From Alphaproteobacteria bacterium (GTDB taxonomy: Bacteria; Pseudomonadota; Alphaproteobacteria; Caulobacterales; Parvularculaceae), in contig JAUHYK010000019.1 in assembly GCA_030426465.1 (NCBI GenBank), positions 1 through 60,513 of the forward strand: DNA of 60,513 bases, in the 5' to 3' direction. Every line of letters starts with the position of its first letter. The stretch's first letter is position 1. The notes beneath the pieces are model-generated. The model was not told where the DNA came from. It did no database searches and saw nothing but the letters and a program-made list of their open reading frames with translations. The position numbers were made by a program, and so were the translations under genes. Below, piece by piece: positions 17,579-25,985 of this stretch.

Positions 17579-17606
17579 ATCTGGACCCGTTCGCACGGAT
17601 CCAGAT
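17579..17606 (-). terminator. Hairpin downstream of the helicase/IF-1 operon
   Basis: ATCTGGACCCGT and ACGGATCCAGAT pair over 11 of 12 positions around a TCGC loop, 16 bases past the stop of the last operon gene. No uridine run follows on the minus strand, so this may be a processing or stability hairpin rather than an intrinsic terminator. Confidence 0.35.
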
Positions 17607-17621
17607 TAAATTCAAACGTCT

Positions 17622-17825
17622 TTAATGCGCCGTGCCGGAGCCGTCGAGATTGCGAAGCTTCAGCTCCGCCCTGAACAGCGGGGCAAGGTGAGCGGCGCGA
17701 GTGCGCTGCTTTGTGTGTTTGCTTTTGGCGGCGCGCCAGACGCGAAAGGCCAGCGCCTGAAGGCGGGCGTCGGTCAGTTCGGCGATTTTGGCGCGGGATG
17801 CTTCTGCTGCGGTTCGGTCGCTCAT
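17622..17825 (-). CDS. Small helical protein of unknown function (67 aa)
   Basis: It starts [20 protein letters not shown] at 17825, overlapping the IF-1 paralogue stop by ATGA, which supports real translation. It is predicted mostly helical and basic toward the end ([20 protein letters not shown]), with no membrane segment or signal. I do not recognise the family. As third gene of a helicase and IF-1 operon it may bind RNA or ribosomes, but that is inference from position only. Confidence 0.6.
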   Translation of the reverse strand: MSDRTAAEASRAKIAELTDARLQALAFRVWRAAKSKHTKQRTRAAHLAPLFRAELKLRNLDGSGTAH

Positions 17826-18103
17826 CTGCGCCCCCTTGATTTGTAGCTGCTCTGGCGTTTTCCCGGCGGCGGCGGCGCGCCTTCCGTTTTGTGACGGAAG
17901 GTGATGCGCCCTTTGGAGAGGTCGTAGCCGGACATTTCGACAGTCACACGGTCGCCTGCGAGGGTTTTGATGCGCCGCTTGCGCATCTTGCCGCCAATAT
18001 AGGCGAGCACTTCATGCTCATTATCCAGCGTGACTCGAAAATTGCCGTCCGGGAGCGCCTCGGTGACGACGCCGTCGAACTCGATTAGTTCTTCCTTCGC
18101 CAT
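17822..18103 (-). CDS. infA: Translation initiation factor IF-1 paralogue with C-terminal extension
   Basis: This is a 93-residue protein; canonical IF-1 is about 72. The S1-like OB fold is clear: [37 protein letters not shown] and [15 protein letters not shown]. After this comes a short basic, proline-rich tail ([19 protein letters not shown]). The ATG at 18103 is preceded by AAAGGA. The start lies 83 bases inside the end of the helicase gene, in another frame. Its pairing with an RNA helicase suggests a second, perhaps cold-related IF-1; a housekeeping copy may exist elsewhere. Confidence 0.85.
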   Translation of the reverse strand: MAKEELIEFDGVVTEALPDGNFRVTLDNEHEVLAYIGGKMRKRRIKTLAGDRVTVEMSGYDLSKGRITFRHKTEGAPPPPGKRQSSYKSRGRR

Positions 18104-19580
18104 TTTCTTGTCCTTTCTTGTCGTCAGCGCTTTCATGGGGGAGCGCTTCATTGGAATGGTACGCCGTCGGTTTAGGCGGGCGTTGGGAATTGGGAGCGCC
18201 TTTACGGCGCCGGTTTTCATTGGCGGGCGCATTGTTGGCGCCCGGTTTGCGGCTGTCGCCGCCGTGGAAGGCGGGCTTGCCGCTGGCGTCATTGCGCCCC
18301 TCGGCGTTTACGCCGTCGGCGGTGCGGTTGCCGGATTTGCGTCCATCGAATTTGCGCCCGCCGGGTTTACGCCCGCTTCCTTTACGTTCCCAATCTTTGC
18401 GTTCGCCGTTTTTGCGTGCCCCGGAACGGGGGCCGCGGGCTTTGCGCGGTTCCTCGCCGAGGCTTTCGCCGTTGGCGTCAGTCAGCGTTTGCTTCGTCAG
18501 CTTTTCAATGGCGCGCAGGAATGGACGCTCCTCGCCGGAACAGAAAGAAATCGCTGTGCCCGCGGCGCCCGCACGGCCGGTGCGGCCGATGCGGTGGGTG
18601 TAGGTTTCCGGCGTGTTCGGCAGGTCGTAATTCACCACATGGGTGACGTCCTGCACGTCAATGCCGCGCGCCGCGATGTCTGTCGCCACGAGGATGCTGG
18701 CCTTGCCTTTACGGAAGGCGTTGAGCGCTTTTTCACGCTGGGCCTGCGACCGGTTGCCGTGAATGGCGTGCGCCGGCGCTCCGGCGGCGTTCAGCATACG
18801 CACGATCTTGTCGGCGCCATGCTTGGTGCGCGAAAAGACGAGGCCGCGCTTGAACGCGTCCTGTTTGACAATCGAGACCAGCGTTGCGGCCTTGTTGGGC
18901 TTTTCCACGAAGATGACGCTCTGGTCGATCTTCAAGGGTTTCGCCGCAGCCATTTCCACGCGCGCCGGATTGTTGAGAAGGTTGGATGCGAGTTTCGCGA
19001 TCGCCGGCGGCATTGTCGCCGAGAAAAATATATTCTGGCGGTCGTCGGGAAGCTTCGCCGCAATCGAGCGGATCGAATGAATGAAACCGAGGTCAAGCAT
19101 CTGGTCGACTTCGTCGAGAACGAAATGCTCAACGTTGTCGAGTTTCACGGCGCCCTTGTCGACCATGTCGATGAGGCGGCCGGGCGTCGCAACAAGAATG
19201 TCGAGACCGCGATGCAGCATGGCGCGCTGCTTGCCAAAGGCGACGCCGCCAATGACGAGGCCGGTCGAAAGGCCTTGCGCGGCGCCATAGGCGTTGAAGC
19301 GCTCAAGCACCTGCAACGCGAGTTCGCGCGTCGGCGCCAGCACCAGAACGCGGCATTCGCGCGGAGCCGGGCGGCGGCGGTCTTGCGCTAGGTGATGGAG
19401 GATCGGCAGCGCAAAAGCTGCAGTCTTGCCGGTGCCTGTCTGGGCGATGCCCAACAGGTCACGACCTTTGAGGATGACAGGAATGGCGCCTTCTTGAATT
19501 GGCGTCGGGGTGTTATGGCCTTCGCGCGCAAGCGCGGTGAGGATCGGCTTTGAAAGGCCGAAATCAGCAAAAGTAGTCAC
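18021..19580 (-). CDS. DEAD-box RNA helicase (RhlE-like)
   Basis: This is a roughly 519-residue protein. I prefer the GTG at 19580 ([13 protein letters not shown]) with GGAAAG upstream; an in-frame ATG lies at 19613. Helicase motifs appear in order: Q motif [31 protein letters not shown] (in place of DEAD), [15 protein letters not shown] and [10 protein letters not shown]. From about residue 380 the tail is low complexity, rich in Arg, Lys and Gly, as in cold-shock helicases. The last 83 bases overlap the IF-1 paralogue. The note that the Walker B motif reads DEVD is worth checking against close homologues. Confidence 0.92.
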   Translation of the reverse strand: MTTFADFGLSKPILTALAREGHNTPTPIQEGAIPVILKGRDLLGIAQTGTGKTAAFALPILHHLAQDRRRPAPRECRVLVLAPTRELALQVLERFNAYGAAQGLSTGLVIGGVAFGKQRAMLHRGLDILVATPGRLIDMVDKGAVKLDNVEHFVLDEVDQMLDLGFIHSIRSIAAKLPDDRQNIFFSATMPPAIAKLASNLLNNPARVEMAAAKPLKIDQSVIFVEKPNKAATLVSIVKQDAFKRGLVFSRTKHGADKIVRMLNAAGAPAHAIHGNRSQAQREKALNAFRKGKASILVATDIAARGIDVQDVTHVVNYDLPNTPETYTHRIGRTGRAGAAGTAISFCSGEERPFLRAIEKLTKQTLTDANGESLGEEPRKARGPRSGARKNGERKDWERKGSGRKPGGRKFDGRKSGNRTADGVNAEGRNDASGKPAFHGGDSRKPGANNAPANENRRRKGAPNSQRPPKPTAYHSNEALPHESADDKKGQENGEGRTNRVRRRRHRGAPGRQFSSHAG

Positions 19581-19910
19581 AAAAAATCTTTCCGCGTTCA
19601 GCGCGGAACACACGCGAACGCATTTGGGTTCAGGAGAACCCGCGTGTCAGGCGCTCTAAATATTTGTTGGATGAGAATGGCCTTGCGGAAAGTCAGTCCG
19701 CTTACACGCGCCACCCGGGCAGTTTCCGGTCAAAGGAAGACCGGCTTGTTACTAAAAACGCCCTGATCTTGGTCGTAGCTGAAGCCGCGCGCAGTCGCGC
19801 ATGGCTCGCTATGGGGTCTATATGGACCTAAATGGCGCAAATGCAAGCGAAATCACGTTGCAGCGCAAAATTCGTCCGTAGGCGAAAAATATTAACCTTT
19901 GAGAACAGCC
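19581..19910. other. 330-base leader/intergenic region upstream of the helicase
   Basis: No gene is visible. Three short perfect hairpins occur within 120 bases: GGGTTC/GAACCC (19626-19641), GCGGA/TCCGC (19685-19701) and CCGGTC/GACCGG (19726-19744). If transcribed they would form a structured 5' leader of the helicase mRNA. The loop of the first reads TCCT on the minus strand, complementary to a Shine-Dalgarno core. Confidence 0.45.
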
Positions 19911-20144
19911 TCAGCGCTCGCGCACAAACTCGGGCAATCCGCGTTTTCTGGGCTTTTTCGCGGGTTTTTTCTCTTTCAGCGCGTCTGCGGCCTTGTCTTC
20001 GGCTTCCTTGGCGAGGCGTAATTCGCGCAGGCGTTCGGTCTTTTTCAGGGCGTCGCGCTTTTCTTTTTCATGCTCTGCGACCGCCGCCTTGGCGTCTATC
20101 TGGCGATAGGCGCGGTTCGCTGCGTTGGTTTTGGGGGTGGACAA
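19911..20144 (-). CDS. Small charged coiled-coil protein (77 aa)
   Basis: The start codon is TTG at 20144 with GAAAGGA well placed upstream (MSTPKTNAANRAYRQIDAKA). The middle (AEHEKEKRDALKKTERLREL) is a charged helix, and the end is lysine-rich (KPAKKPRKRGLPEF). It follows uvrC on the same strand by 86 bases. I recognise no domain; similar short, basic proteins are common in alphaproteobacteria. The TTG start and its binding site are the main support that it is real. Confidence 0.6.
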   Translation of the reverse strand: MSTPKTNAANRAYRQIDAKAAVAEHEKEKRDALKKTERLRELRLAKEAEDKAADALKEKKPAKKPRKRGLPEFVRER

Positions 20145-20230
20145 GACGCTGGTCCTTTCGGGTCAAGCCCGGGAACAGCACCATGCGGCCGAGGCGCAAC
20201 CAGATATAGGGTGCAATGGTCCTAAATGCA

Positions 20231-22159
20231 TCACCCGCTGTGGAAATAGTCGTAAATCTTCTGCGCCAGCGCGGCGGAGACGCCTTCAACGGCCTCCAGG
20301 TCCGCGGGTTTGGCGCGCGCGATTTCTTTCGCAGACCCGAAATGATTGAGGAGGGCGCGTTTGCGTTTCGCGCCGATGCCGGGAACGCCGTCGAGCGGAT
20401 TGGCGGCGATGGCTTTCTTGCGTTTCGCGCGATGCGCGCCGATGGCGAAACGGTGCGCCTCGTCGCGCAGACGCTGTAAAACGAATAGTCCCGGGTCGCG
20501 CGGGGGCAGGGTGAAGGGCTCGCGCCCCGGCGTCACCACCTGTTCGCCTGTGGCGCCCATGGTTCGGTCGATGCGCTTTTCACCCGCATCGTTTTCACGG
20601 CGGCCCTTGGCGACGCCGATAATCGTGACGCCTTCCGCCTCCGGATCGACGCCGATTTCGTTCAAGGCGTCGAGCACAACAGAAAGCTGGCCCTTGCCGC
20701 CGTCGATAATGACAAGGTCCGGGCGCTCCGCGTTTTCATCCTTCATCAGCCGCGCAAAACGCCGCGTGATGACCTCGCGCATCATACCGAAATCATCGCC
20801 CGGTGCGAGGCTCGAACTTTTGATGTTGAATTTGCGATACTGGTTTTTGACGAAGCCTTCCGGCCCGGCGACGATCATGGCGCCAACGGCGTTCGCCCCT
20901 TGTATGTGAGAGTTATCGTAAACTTCGATCCGCTCCGGCGGCGCTTCGAGGCATAGAATATCGGCAAGCTGGCGCAAGCTTTTCTGCTGGCTCGCCGATT
21001 CCGCCATACGCCGGGACAGGGCCTCGCGCGCATTCATCGCTGCGGCTTTCACAAGATCGCGCTTTTCACCTCGCTGGGGCTCGTGAATGGCGACCTTGCG
21101 GCCCGCCTTGATCGTCAACGCCTCGGCGAGAAGGTCTGCCTGGGGCGGGCGAACTGAAACATAGATTTCGCGGGGTGGTTCGCGCGAGTCATAGAACTGA
21201 GCGATGAACGCGTCGAGGACGGCCGCGGGTTCATCTTCCTTGTCGTGTTTGGGGAAATAGGCGTGATTGCCCCAGTTCTGACCGGCGCGGAAGAAGAACA
21301 CCTGCACACAGGATTGTCCGCCCTCGGAATGAATGGCGAAGACATCGGCTTCCGACACGCCGCCGGGATTGATGTCCTGCGCGCCTTGAATATAGGAAAG
21401 CGCGCGGATGCGGTCGCGCAGTTTCGCAGCGCTTTCAAAATCGAGATTGGCGGAGGCCTGTTCCATTTGCGCCGAGAGTGTTTTTTGAATGGCGGCGCTC
21501 TCGCCCGACAGGAAAGTTTTCGCCTCTCCAACCAGTTCTTTATATTCCTCGGCGCTCACCAGTCCGACGCAAGGCGCCGCGCAACGCTTGATCTGATGCA
21601 ACAGGCAAGGCCGTGTGCGGCCGTCATAAACGCTGTCGGTGCAGGAGCGTAATAGAAACGCTTTTTGCAACGTGTTGAGCGTTCGGTTGACAGCCCCGGC
21701 GGACGCAAAGGGTCCGTAATAGGTTCCGGGGCGTTTCTGCGCGCCGCGATGTTTCAGGATCTGCGGCGCTTCGTGATCTTCAGCGACAAGAATGAAGGGA
21801 AACGACTTGTCGTCACGCAGGATCACATTGTAGCGCGGCTTTAGCTGTTTGATGAGGTTCGCTTCGAGGAGCAGCGCTTCGGTTTCCGTCGCGGTGACCA
21901 CGAACTCCATCGCCCGGGTTTCGGAAATCATGCGTAGAATGCGGTTCGAATGGCCGCGCCCTTGCGCATAGGACGAAACCCGGTTTTTCAGGTTCTTCGC
22001 CTTACCCACATAAAGAACGTCGCCCTTCGCGCCATACATCCGGTAAACGCCGGGTTTGGCAGGCAGACGCGTCACCTGATCGGCGATCAGCGCTTGTCCG
22101 GATATGGGGCCGCCAGGCGCGTCCTTCTCCGTCGTTTCTGCTGTGGTTTCGGGGCTCAT
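20231..22159 (-). CDS. uvrC: Excinuclease ABC subunit C
   Basis: This is a 642-residue protein making the dual incisions of nucleotide excision repair. Domains in order are the GIY-YIG nuclease ([20 protein letters not shown]), the UvrB-interacting UVR motif ([16 protein letters not shown]), the RNase H-like C-terminal nuclease ([17 protein letters not shown] and [12 protein letters not shown]) and tandem helix-hairpin-helix motifs ([20 protein letters not shown]). Length and motifs are normal. It is transcribed away from the DUF3592 gene. Confidence 0.96.
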   Translation of the reverse strand: MSPETTAETTEKDAPGGPISGQALIADQVTRLPAKPGVYRMYGAKGDVLYVGKAKNLKNRVSSYAQGRGHSNRILRMISETRAMEFVVTATETEALLLEANLIKQLKPRYNVILRDDKSFPFILVAEDHEAPQILKHRGAQKRPGTYYGPFASAGAVNRTLNTLQKAFLLRSCTDSVYDGRTRPCLLHQIKRCAAPCVGLVSAEEYKELVGEAKTFLSGESAAIQKTLSAQMEQASANLDFESAAKLRDRIRALSYIQGAQDINPGGVSEADVFAIHSEGGQSCVQVFFFRAGQNWGNHAYFPKHDKEDEPAAVLDAFIAQFYDSREPPREIYVSVRPPQADLLAEALTIKAGRKVAIHEPQRGEKRDLVKAAAMNAREALSRRMAESASQQKSLRQLADILCLEAPPERIEVYDNSHIQGANAVGAMIVAGPEGFVKNQYRKFNIKSSSLAPGDDFGMMREVITRRFARLMKDENAERPDLVIIDGGKGQLSVVLDALNEIGVDPEAEGVTIIGVAKGRRENDAGEKRIDRTMGATGEQVVTPGREPFTLPPRDPGLFVLQRLRDEAHRFAIGAHRAKRKKAIAANPLDGVPGIGAKRKRALLNHFGSAKEIARAKPADLEAVEGVSAALAQKIYDYFHSG

Positions 22160-22237
22160 GAGAAATGGTTAACCGGGCATTCACAAAGGGGCTGTAAATC
22201 TATTACCCGAGCTAATCACGCGCGGGTCAAAGGTCAA

Positions 22238-22720
22238 ATGCCGCCGGAACTGAAAACAAAATCAGACATCTCGATCGTGCTGATCGTCTTTACGGCGATG
22301 GCGGTGCTGGGCGTCGCCTGTGGAGGTTTTGTTGTGCGCGATTACGCCCGGTCCCGGGCAAGCATCACCTGGCCAGCCGCAGATGCGATCGTGCTCAGTC
22401 AGCTTGAAGGCGAGGGCGCGCAACTGCGCTATGTCTATTCTTTTGATGGGCGCAGCTATGAGGCCTCTCGCACGCGCACCTTTCTTGGCTGGTTCATGAT
22501 GAGAGAGCAGGCGCAACACCGTCCCGGCGAATCCATTGTGGTTTATGTAGCTCCTGAGGATCACACCTATTCGGTGCTCTATCCGGGCGGATCGAGCGCG
22601 GCCTTTGTCATCTTGTCGCTGCTTTCAGGCGCGGCGGTGTTCTTTGGGGTCGGCGGCGTTGTCTGGGCCTTGTCGCGCACTCGCGAAGAGGTCATGGGCG
22701 AAGCCAGTCACGCCTTTTAG
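22238..22720 (+). CDS. DUF3592 membrane protein
   Basis: This is a 160-residue protein from the ATG at 22238 (MPPELKTKSD) with AAAGG just upstream. It has an N-terminal transmembrane helix (ISIVLIVFTAMAVLGVACGG), a beta-rich middle containing VYSFDGRSYEASRT and VVYVAPEDHTYSVLYPG typical of DUF3592, and a second transmembrane helix near the end (VILSLLSGAAVFFGVGGV). The function is unknown. It converges on folB with two bases between the stops. Confidence 0.8.
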   Translation: MPPELKTKSDISIVLIVFTAMAVLGVACGGFVVRDYARSRASITWPAADAIVLSQLEGEGAQLRYVYSFDGRSYEASRTRTFLGWFMMREQAQHRPGESIVVYVAPEDHTYSVLYPGGSSAAFVILSLLSGAAVFFGVGGVVWALSRTREEVMGEASHAF

Positions 22721-22722
22721 CT

Positions 22723-23151
22723 TTATCGTTTGGTGCGGCTGATTTCGACGCCCGCAGCGTCAGCTTCGGTGATGGCGTTCGGTTTGACGATGCGCACCAT
22801 CACGGAAATCACCATCGGGTGCGAGAGCACGAGATCGGCGATCCGCTCGGCGAGGGTTTCCACCAGTTTGATGTGTCCCTCGGCGATGATAGCTTTAATG
22901 CCCCGGGTCATCTCGTCATAGCAGACAATGTCTTCCAGCTCGTCGCTCACCGGATTGGCGGGCTCGATCACATCGGCTTCGAAGTCGATGCGGATCGGCT
23001 GGGTGACGCCCTGTTCGCTTTCATAGGCGCCGATATAGGCGTCGAGCGTCAGGCCGCGCACAAAGATGCGCCGTTGCGGCGCCGTCGCGCTGCGCGGCAG
23101 CGGCGTGACGTCAGGCGGTGACTTCTCGGAGGGCGTTTTGGGTTTGCTCAT
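22723..23151 (-). CDS. folB: Dihydroneopterin aldolase
   Basis: This is a 142-residue protein starting MSKPKTPSEKSP; the ATG at 23151 lies four bases after the SDR stop. About 30 variable residues precede the core. The FolB core shows IFVRGLTLDAYIGAYESEQG, then VCYDEMTRGI, VETLAERIADLVL (with the active-site Glu) and a strand ending VRIVKPNAI. It cleaves dihydroneopterin in folate synthesis. The upstream SDR gene is coupled to it and resembles pteridine reductases. Confidence 0.88.
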   Translation of the reverse strand: MSKPKTPSEKSPPDVTPLPRSATAPQRRIFVRGLTLDAYIGAYESEQGVTQPIRIDFEADVIEPANPVSDELEDIVCYDEMTRGIKAIIAEGHIKLVETLAERIADLVLSHPMVISVMVRIVKPNAITEADAAGVEISRTKR

Positions 23152-23155
23152 GGCT

Positions 23156-23917
23156 CTATTCCTGCACCAGGACATCGGCGGTGCGCCAGGTGAGATGTTG
23201 CCCCCCATCGACAGCAATCATCTGTCCCGTGACCGAACGCGCTGACAACAGATAAAGAAGCGCCCCGCATATATCCTCAGGGGCCGCCCCATGGCCGAGG
23301 ATCGTAGACTGGTTCTGGCGCTGCCAGTCATCGTCGGACTGGCGCGGGTTTTTAAGGGTCGGCCCGGGACCGATTGCGTTGACGCGGATGCCCTTGGGGC
23401 CGAGCCCCTGGGCCATGGTCTGGGTGAGGGCGAAGAGCGCCGCCTTCGACGCCGTGTAGGAAAGAAATTGCGGCGTCAGTTTTAACACGCGCTGGTCGAT
23501 GATGTTGACGATCAGGCTGTCTTTCGGCGCCTGCGCGGCGAAGTCCTGCGCGAGTTTCACCGGCGCGCGCAAATTGACCTCCATATGAAGGTCCCAGCTG
23601 TCACGCGTCATGGACGCCATGTCATCATGTTCAAAAGCCGAGGCCGAGTTCACCAGCACCGTGAGCGGGCCGAGGACGTCGCGCGCGGCGGCGATCAGCG
23701 CAGCGGTCTCAGTTTCGTTTGAGAGATCGGCTTTGACGGCGGCGGCCCGGCGGCCTTTCGCCTCGATCATGGAGACGACCGCATCCGCATCCGCCGATGA
23801 GCTGTTGTAATGGACGGCGACATCATATCCGGCGTCTGCAAGCGTCAGCGCCATCGCCCGGCCCAGCCGTTTGCCGGCGCCAGTGATTAGGGCCGCGCCC
23901 GGGGCGCCCGCGCTCAT
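23156..23917 (-). CDS. Pteridine-reductase-like short-chain dehydrogenase
   Basis: This 253-residue SDR has the cofactor loop TGAGKRLGRAMAL, whose Lys-Arg at the end of the first strand favours NADPH, NSASAFEHDD in place of the common NAG motif, and the catalytic Tyr and Lys in SYTASKAALF. The TGxxxRxG pattern, with Arg two before the last Gly, is typical of the pteridine reductase (PTR1/FolM) branch. With folB four bases downstream, a role in reducing dihydrofolate or dihydromonapterin is a reasonable inference. Confidence 0.82.
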   Translation of the reverse strand: MSAGAPGAALITGAGKRLGRAMALTLADAGYDVAVHYNSSSADADAVVSMIEAKGRRAAAVKADLSNETETAALIAAARDVLGPLTVLVNSASAFEHDDMASMTRDSWDLHMEVNLRAPVKLAQDFAAQAPKDSLIVNIIDQRVLKLTPQFLSYTASKAALFALTQTMAQGLGPKGIRVNAIGPGPTLKNPRQSDDDWQRQNQSTILGHGAAPEDICGALLYLLSARSVTGQMIAVDGGQHLTWRTADVLVQE

Positions 23918-23920
23918 TGT

Positions 23921-24898
23921 CTAAAACGCTCCGGCGTGTTCGGCGAGCATCAGGATGAAGCCGATATAGGCGCCGGTGAAGATAAGACCTGCGACGCGGC
24001 CGATGTCCTTGCGGGTGAGGACGAAGGCCGCAAGCGCAATTGCGGCGACCGCCATCACTGGCAGGTCGAGCGTCAGAGAGGCCGTGTCGAAGGCCGCCGT
24101 GCCGGCAAGGCCCGCCGCGCCGCCAACCGCGAGAATGTTGAAAATGTTCGAGCCGACAACCCCACCAATTGCGACGTCCGACTTCTTGTGAAGCGCGGCG
24201 GCGAACACGGTCGCAAGCTCCGGCAGGGAGGTGACGATAGCGACGAGGGTGAGGCCGATCAGTTCCTCGCGCAAGACAAGATTGGAGGCGAGGTCCGCCC
24301 CGTGATACACCAGCAGATGCGCGCCGGCGGGGAGACCAATAAGGCCCGCCGCCAGAAACAGGAGTGTTTTCAGGCTGACGCCTTTCGTTTCTTTATATTC
24401 CTCGACTTCATCGAGCAGAGGGTCCTCGGCTTTGCCGGTGCTCGCCCGCACCCACATATAGCCGACGTAGATCAGAATGCCGGCGAACAGTCCGGCGCCG
24501 ATCCTGCCGTCGATCTCGCCCGGTCCGTAAGCGGCGGCGAGAAAGCCGACAGTTGCAAGCAACATGATGACCGCATGTCGGCGCAGGCCCAGAACATGCG
24601 TTGTCACCGGATAGATGATCGCCGGCACGCCGAGCACCAAAAAGACATTGGCGATGTTCGAGCCGATGATATTGCCGAGGGCTATGCCGTCATTGCCGCT
24701 CATCACCGCCTGCACGGTGACGACAAGTTCCGGCGCCGAGGTGCCGAATGCGACGATAGTGAGGCTGATCAGAAGCGCCGGAATTTTCAGCGCCGCAGCG
24801 AGACCGACCGCGCCGCGTACGAGCAGGTCGCCTGCGACAAGCAGAATGGCGAGGCCGAGAATGACGAATGCGATCTGGGGTGCGATCTCTGGGATCAT
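23921..24898 (-). CDS. Calcium/sodium antiporter (CaCA family, YrbG-like)
   Basis: This is a 325-residue protein with about ten transmembrane helices arranged as two inverted halves. The two alpha-repeats carry the ion-binding motifs: VAFGTSAPELVVTVQAV with GNIIGSNIANVFLVLG in the first half, and VAIVTSLPELATVFAAAL with GGVVGSNIFNILAVGG in the second. I use the ATG at 24898 (MIPEIAPQ) rather than 24931. It ends three bases before the SDR start, so it lies downstream in order but upstream in transcription of the SDR and folB genes. Confidence 0.92.
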   Translation of the reverse strand: MIPEIAPQIAFVILGLAILLVAGDLLVRGAVGLAAALKIPALLISLTIVAFGTSAPELVVTVQAVMSGNDGIALGNIIGSNIANVFLVLGVPAIIYPVTTHVLGLRRHAVIMLLATVGFLAAAYGPGEIDGRIGAGLFAGILIYVGYMWVRASTGKAEDPLLDEVEEYKETKGVSLKTLLFLAAGLIGLPAGAHLLVYHGADLASNLVLREELIGLTLVAIVTSLPELATVFAAALHKKSDVAIGGVVGSNIFNILAVGGAAGLAGTAAFDTASLTLDLPVMAVAAIALAAFVLTRKDIGRVAGLIFTGAYIGFILMLAEHAGAF

Positions 24899-25044
24899 GA
24901 AACGCCTATGTTGCGCAGGGCGGCGGAGCATTGGCCCGGCCGCAAGCCCCCATATGGGAAGCCTTTATTCGCTTTCCAGAGCGGCCTTGGGCGGGGGTTG
25001 GAAGAGGCCGGTCCGCAAGGAACGGGCCTTGTAGGGCGGGCCGC

Positions 25045-25137
25045 CTAGTCGACGCTGCCTTTTTCCAAAAGATTGAGGATCGCGAAAAAGATCACAAAGG
25101 CGAGGATCGTCGTGACAGCCATCCAACCTGGATTCAT
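25045..25137 (-). CDS. 30-residue single-span membrane peptide
   Basis: This short gene starts at ATG 25137 and ends with TAG at 25045-25047. The product begins MNPGWMAVTTILAFVIFFAI and ends LNLLEKGSVD, a single hydrophobic helix with a short polar tail. AAGAAGGGG lies about eight bases before the start. The pattern of one helix followed by a LNxxExGxxD tail is one I associate with tiny conserved alphaproteobacterial proteins, but I cannot confirm that here. It lies 147 bases upstream of the antiporter on the same strand. Confidence 0.6.
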   Translation of the reverse strand: MNPGWMAVTTILAFVIFFAILNLLEKGSVD

Positions 25138-25193
25138 GGAAATACCCCTTCTTAAGCTTTATCTGACCGCCCTTATAGGGCCGCTCGTCAACA

Positions 25194-25244
25194 CCGTCAC
25201 CCCCCGGCGGACGCTCATCGCGAGCCGGGATTCAGGGGTGACGG
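25194..25244. repeat. Long nested inverted repeat
   Basis: CCGTCACCCC (25194-25203) and GGGGTGACGG (25235-25244) are exact 10-base complements; inside them CCGGC and GCCGG pair again. It lies between the 30-aa peptide and the first PAS-type gene, which are divergent, in a 245-base gap where I see no other gene. It could be a regulatory hairpin of either transcript. Confidence 0.45.
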
Positions 25245-25382
25245 AAGCCGGCGCTCAGGGCGCGTGCAGACAGGCGCGCCCGCAAACTCCTTCAAATTTT
25301 CAACAAAACCCGCCTCAGCCCGTTAGCCCTTTTTCATGGCTTGCGGCCTATGGTCGGGCTTACGTTGCATCAGGCGGGTTCT

Positions 25383-25850
25383 ATGAAACTGGAAGTACTC
25401 GAGGCAGCGGGGAGAAAGACGACATCGAGAGTCACCGAACGCCGGCTCACCGAGCGGATTCGGAACAAATGGGCTCGCCTGTCGGATGATCGGTTGCCGT
25501 CGCTCCAAGAAATTGAAGCGCTTAATTTTGGTCCCGATTGGCCTTTCTGCTTCGCGGTGGATATGAGGCTGTCGGATATTTTCCCATATTTTCTGTTTAT
25601 GGGAGATGCGATCGCCCGCTATTCCACCGCCTATCCCATGGGTGACCCGCGGCGGGAGAAAACATTGCTCGACACCGCCATGGCAAAGATGGATGAGGCG
25701 GCGCTCACGCGCGCGCCGGTGGAGTTCAACGACATCAAACTTCTCGATGACGGACGGCGTGTCGCCTTTCGCTCGATCCTGCTGCCCTTGTCGGAGAATG
25801 GCCAGGATGTCACTCATATATTCGGCGCTGCAAAAGGGCGTAACGTTTAG
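25383..25850 (+). CDS. PAS_5-type single-domain protein, copy 1
   Basis: This is a 155-residue protein starting MKLEVLEAAGRKTTSRV. The segment NKWARLSDDRLPSLQEIE followed by DWPFCFAVDM matches the alphaproteobacterial PAS_5 family (PF07310), small cytoplasmic PAS-like proteins with no output domain. It shares its plan with the next gene, including the ending GQDVTHIFGAAKGR. The ribosome binding site is weak. The ligand and role are unknown. Confidence 0.7.
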   Translation: MKLEVLEAAGRKTTSRVTERRLTERIRNKWARLSDDRLPSLQEIEALNFGPDWPFCFAVDMRLSDIFPYFLFMGDAIARYSTAYPMGDPRREKTLLDTAMAKMDEAALTRAPVEFNDIKLLDDGRRVAFRSILLPLSENGQDVTHIFGAAKGRNV

Positions 25851-25985
25851 CCGGCCATTTCCGCGGTGAATGAGTGCATGGTTACTCGCGCCGGGGAATT
25901 TGATCTAAATACGCCAGTTTCTGAAAATCGTCAGCTTACGAACCTGTTCTATAGTTCATCGCGATAACGGGAACTTTACGGGGCG

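Noticed and set aside
18030-19391. 453-codon frame opposite the DEAD-box helicase
   Set aside because: The composition is that of a mirror frame of a high-GC gene; the helicase on the other strand has all its motifs.
23936-25048. 370-codon frame opposite the antiporter
   Set aside because: It is charged and repetitive with no recognisable motif, while the antiporter has both ion-binding repeats.
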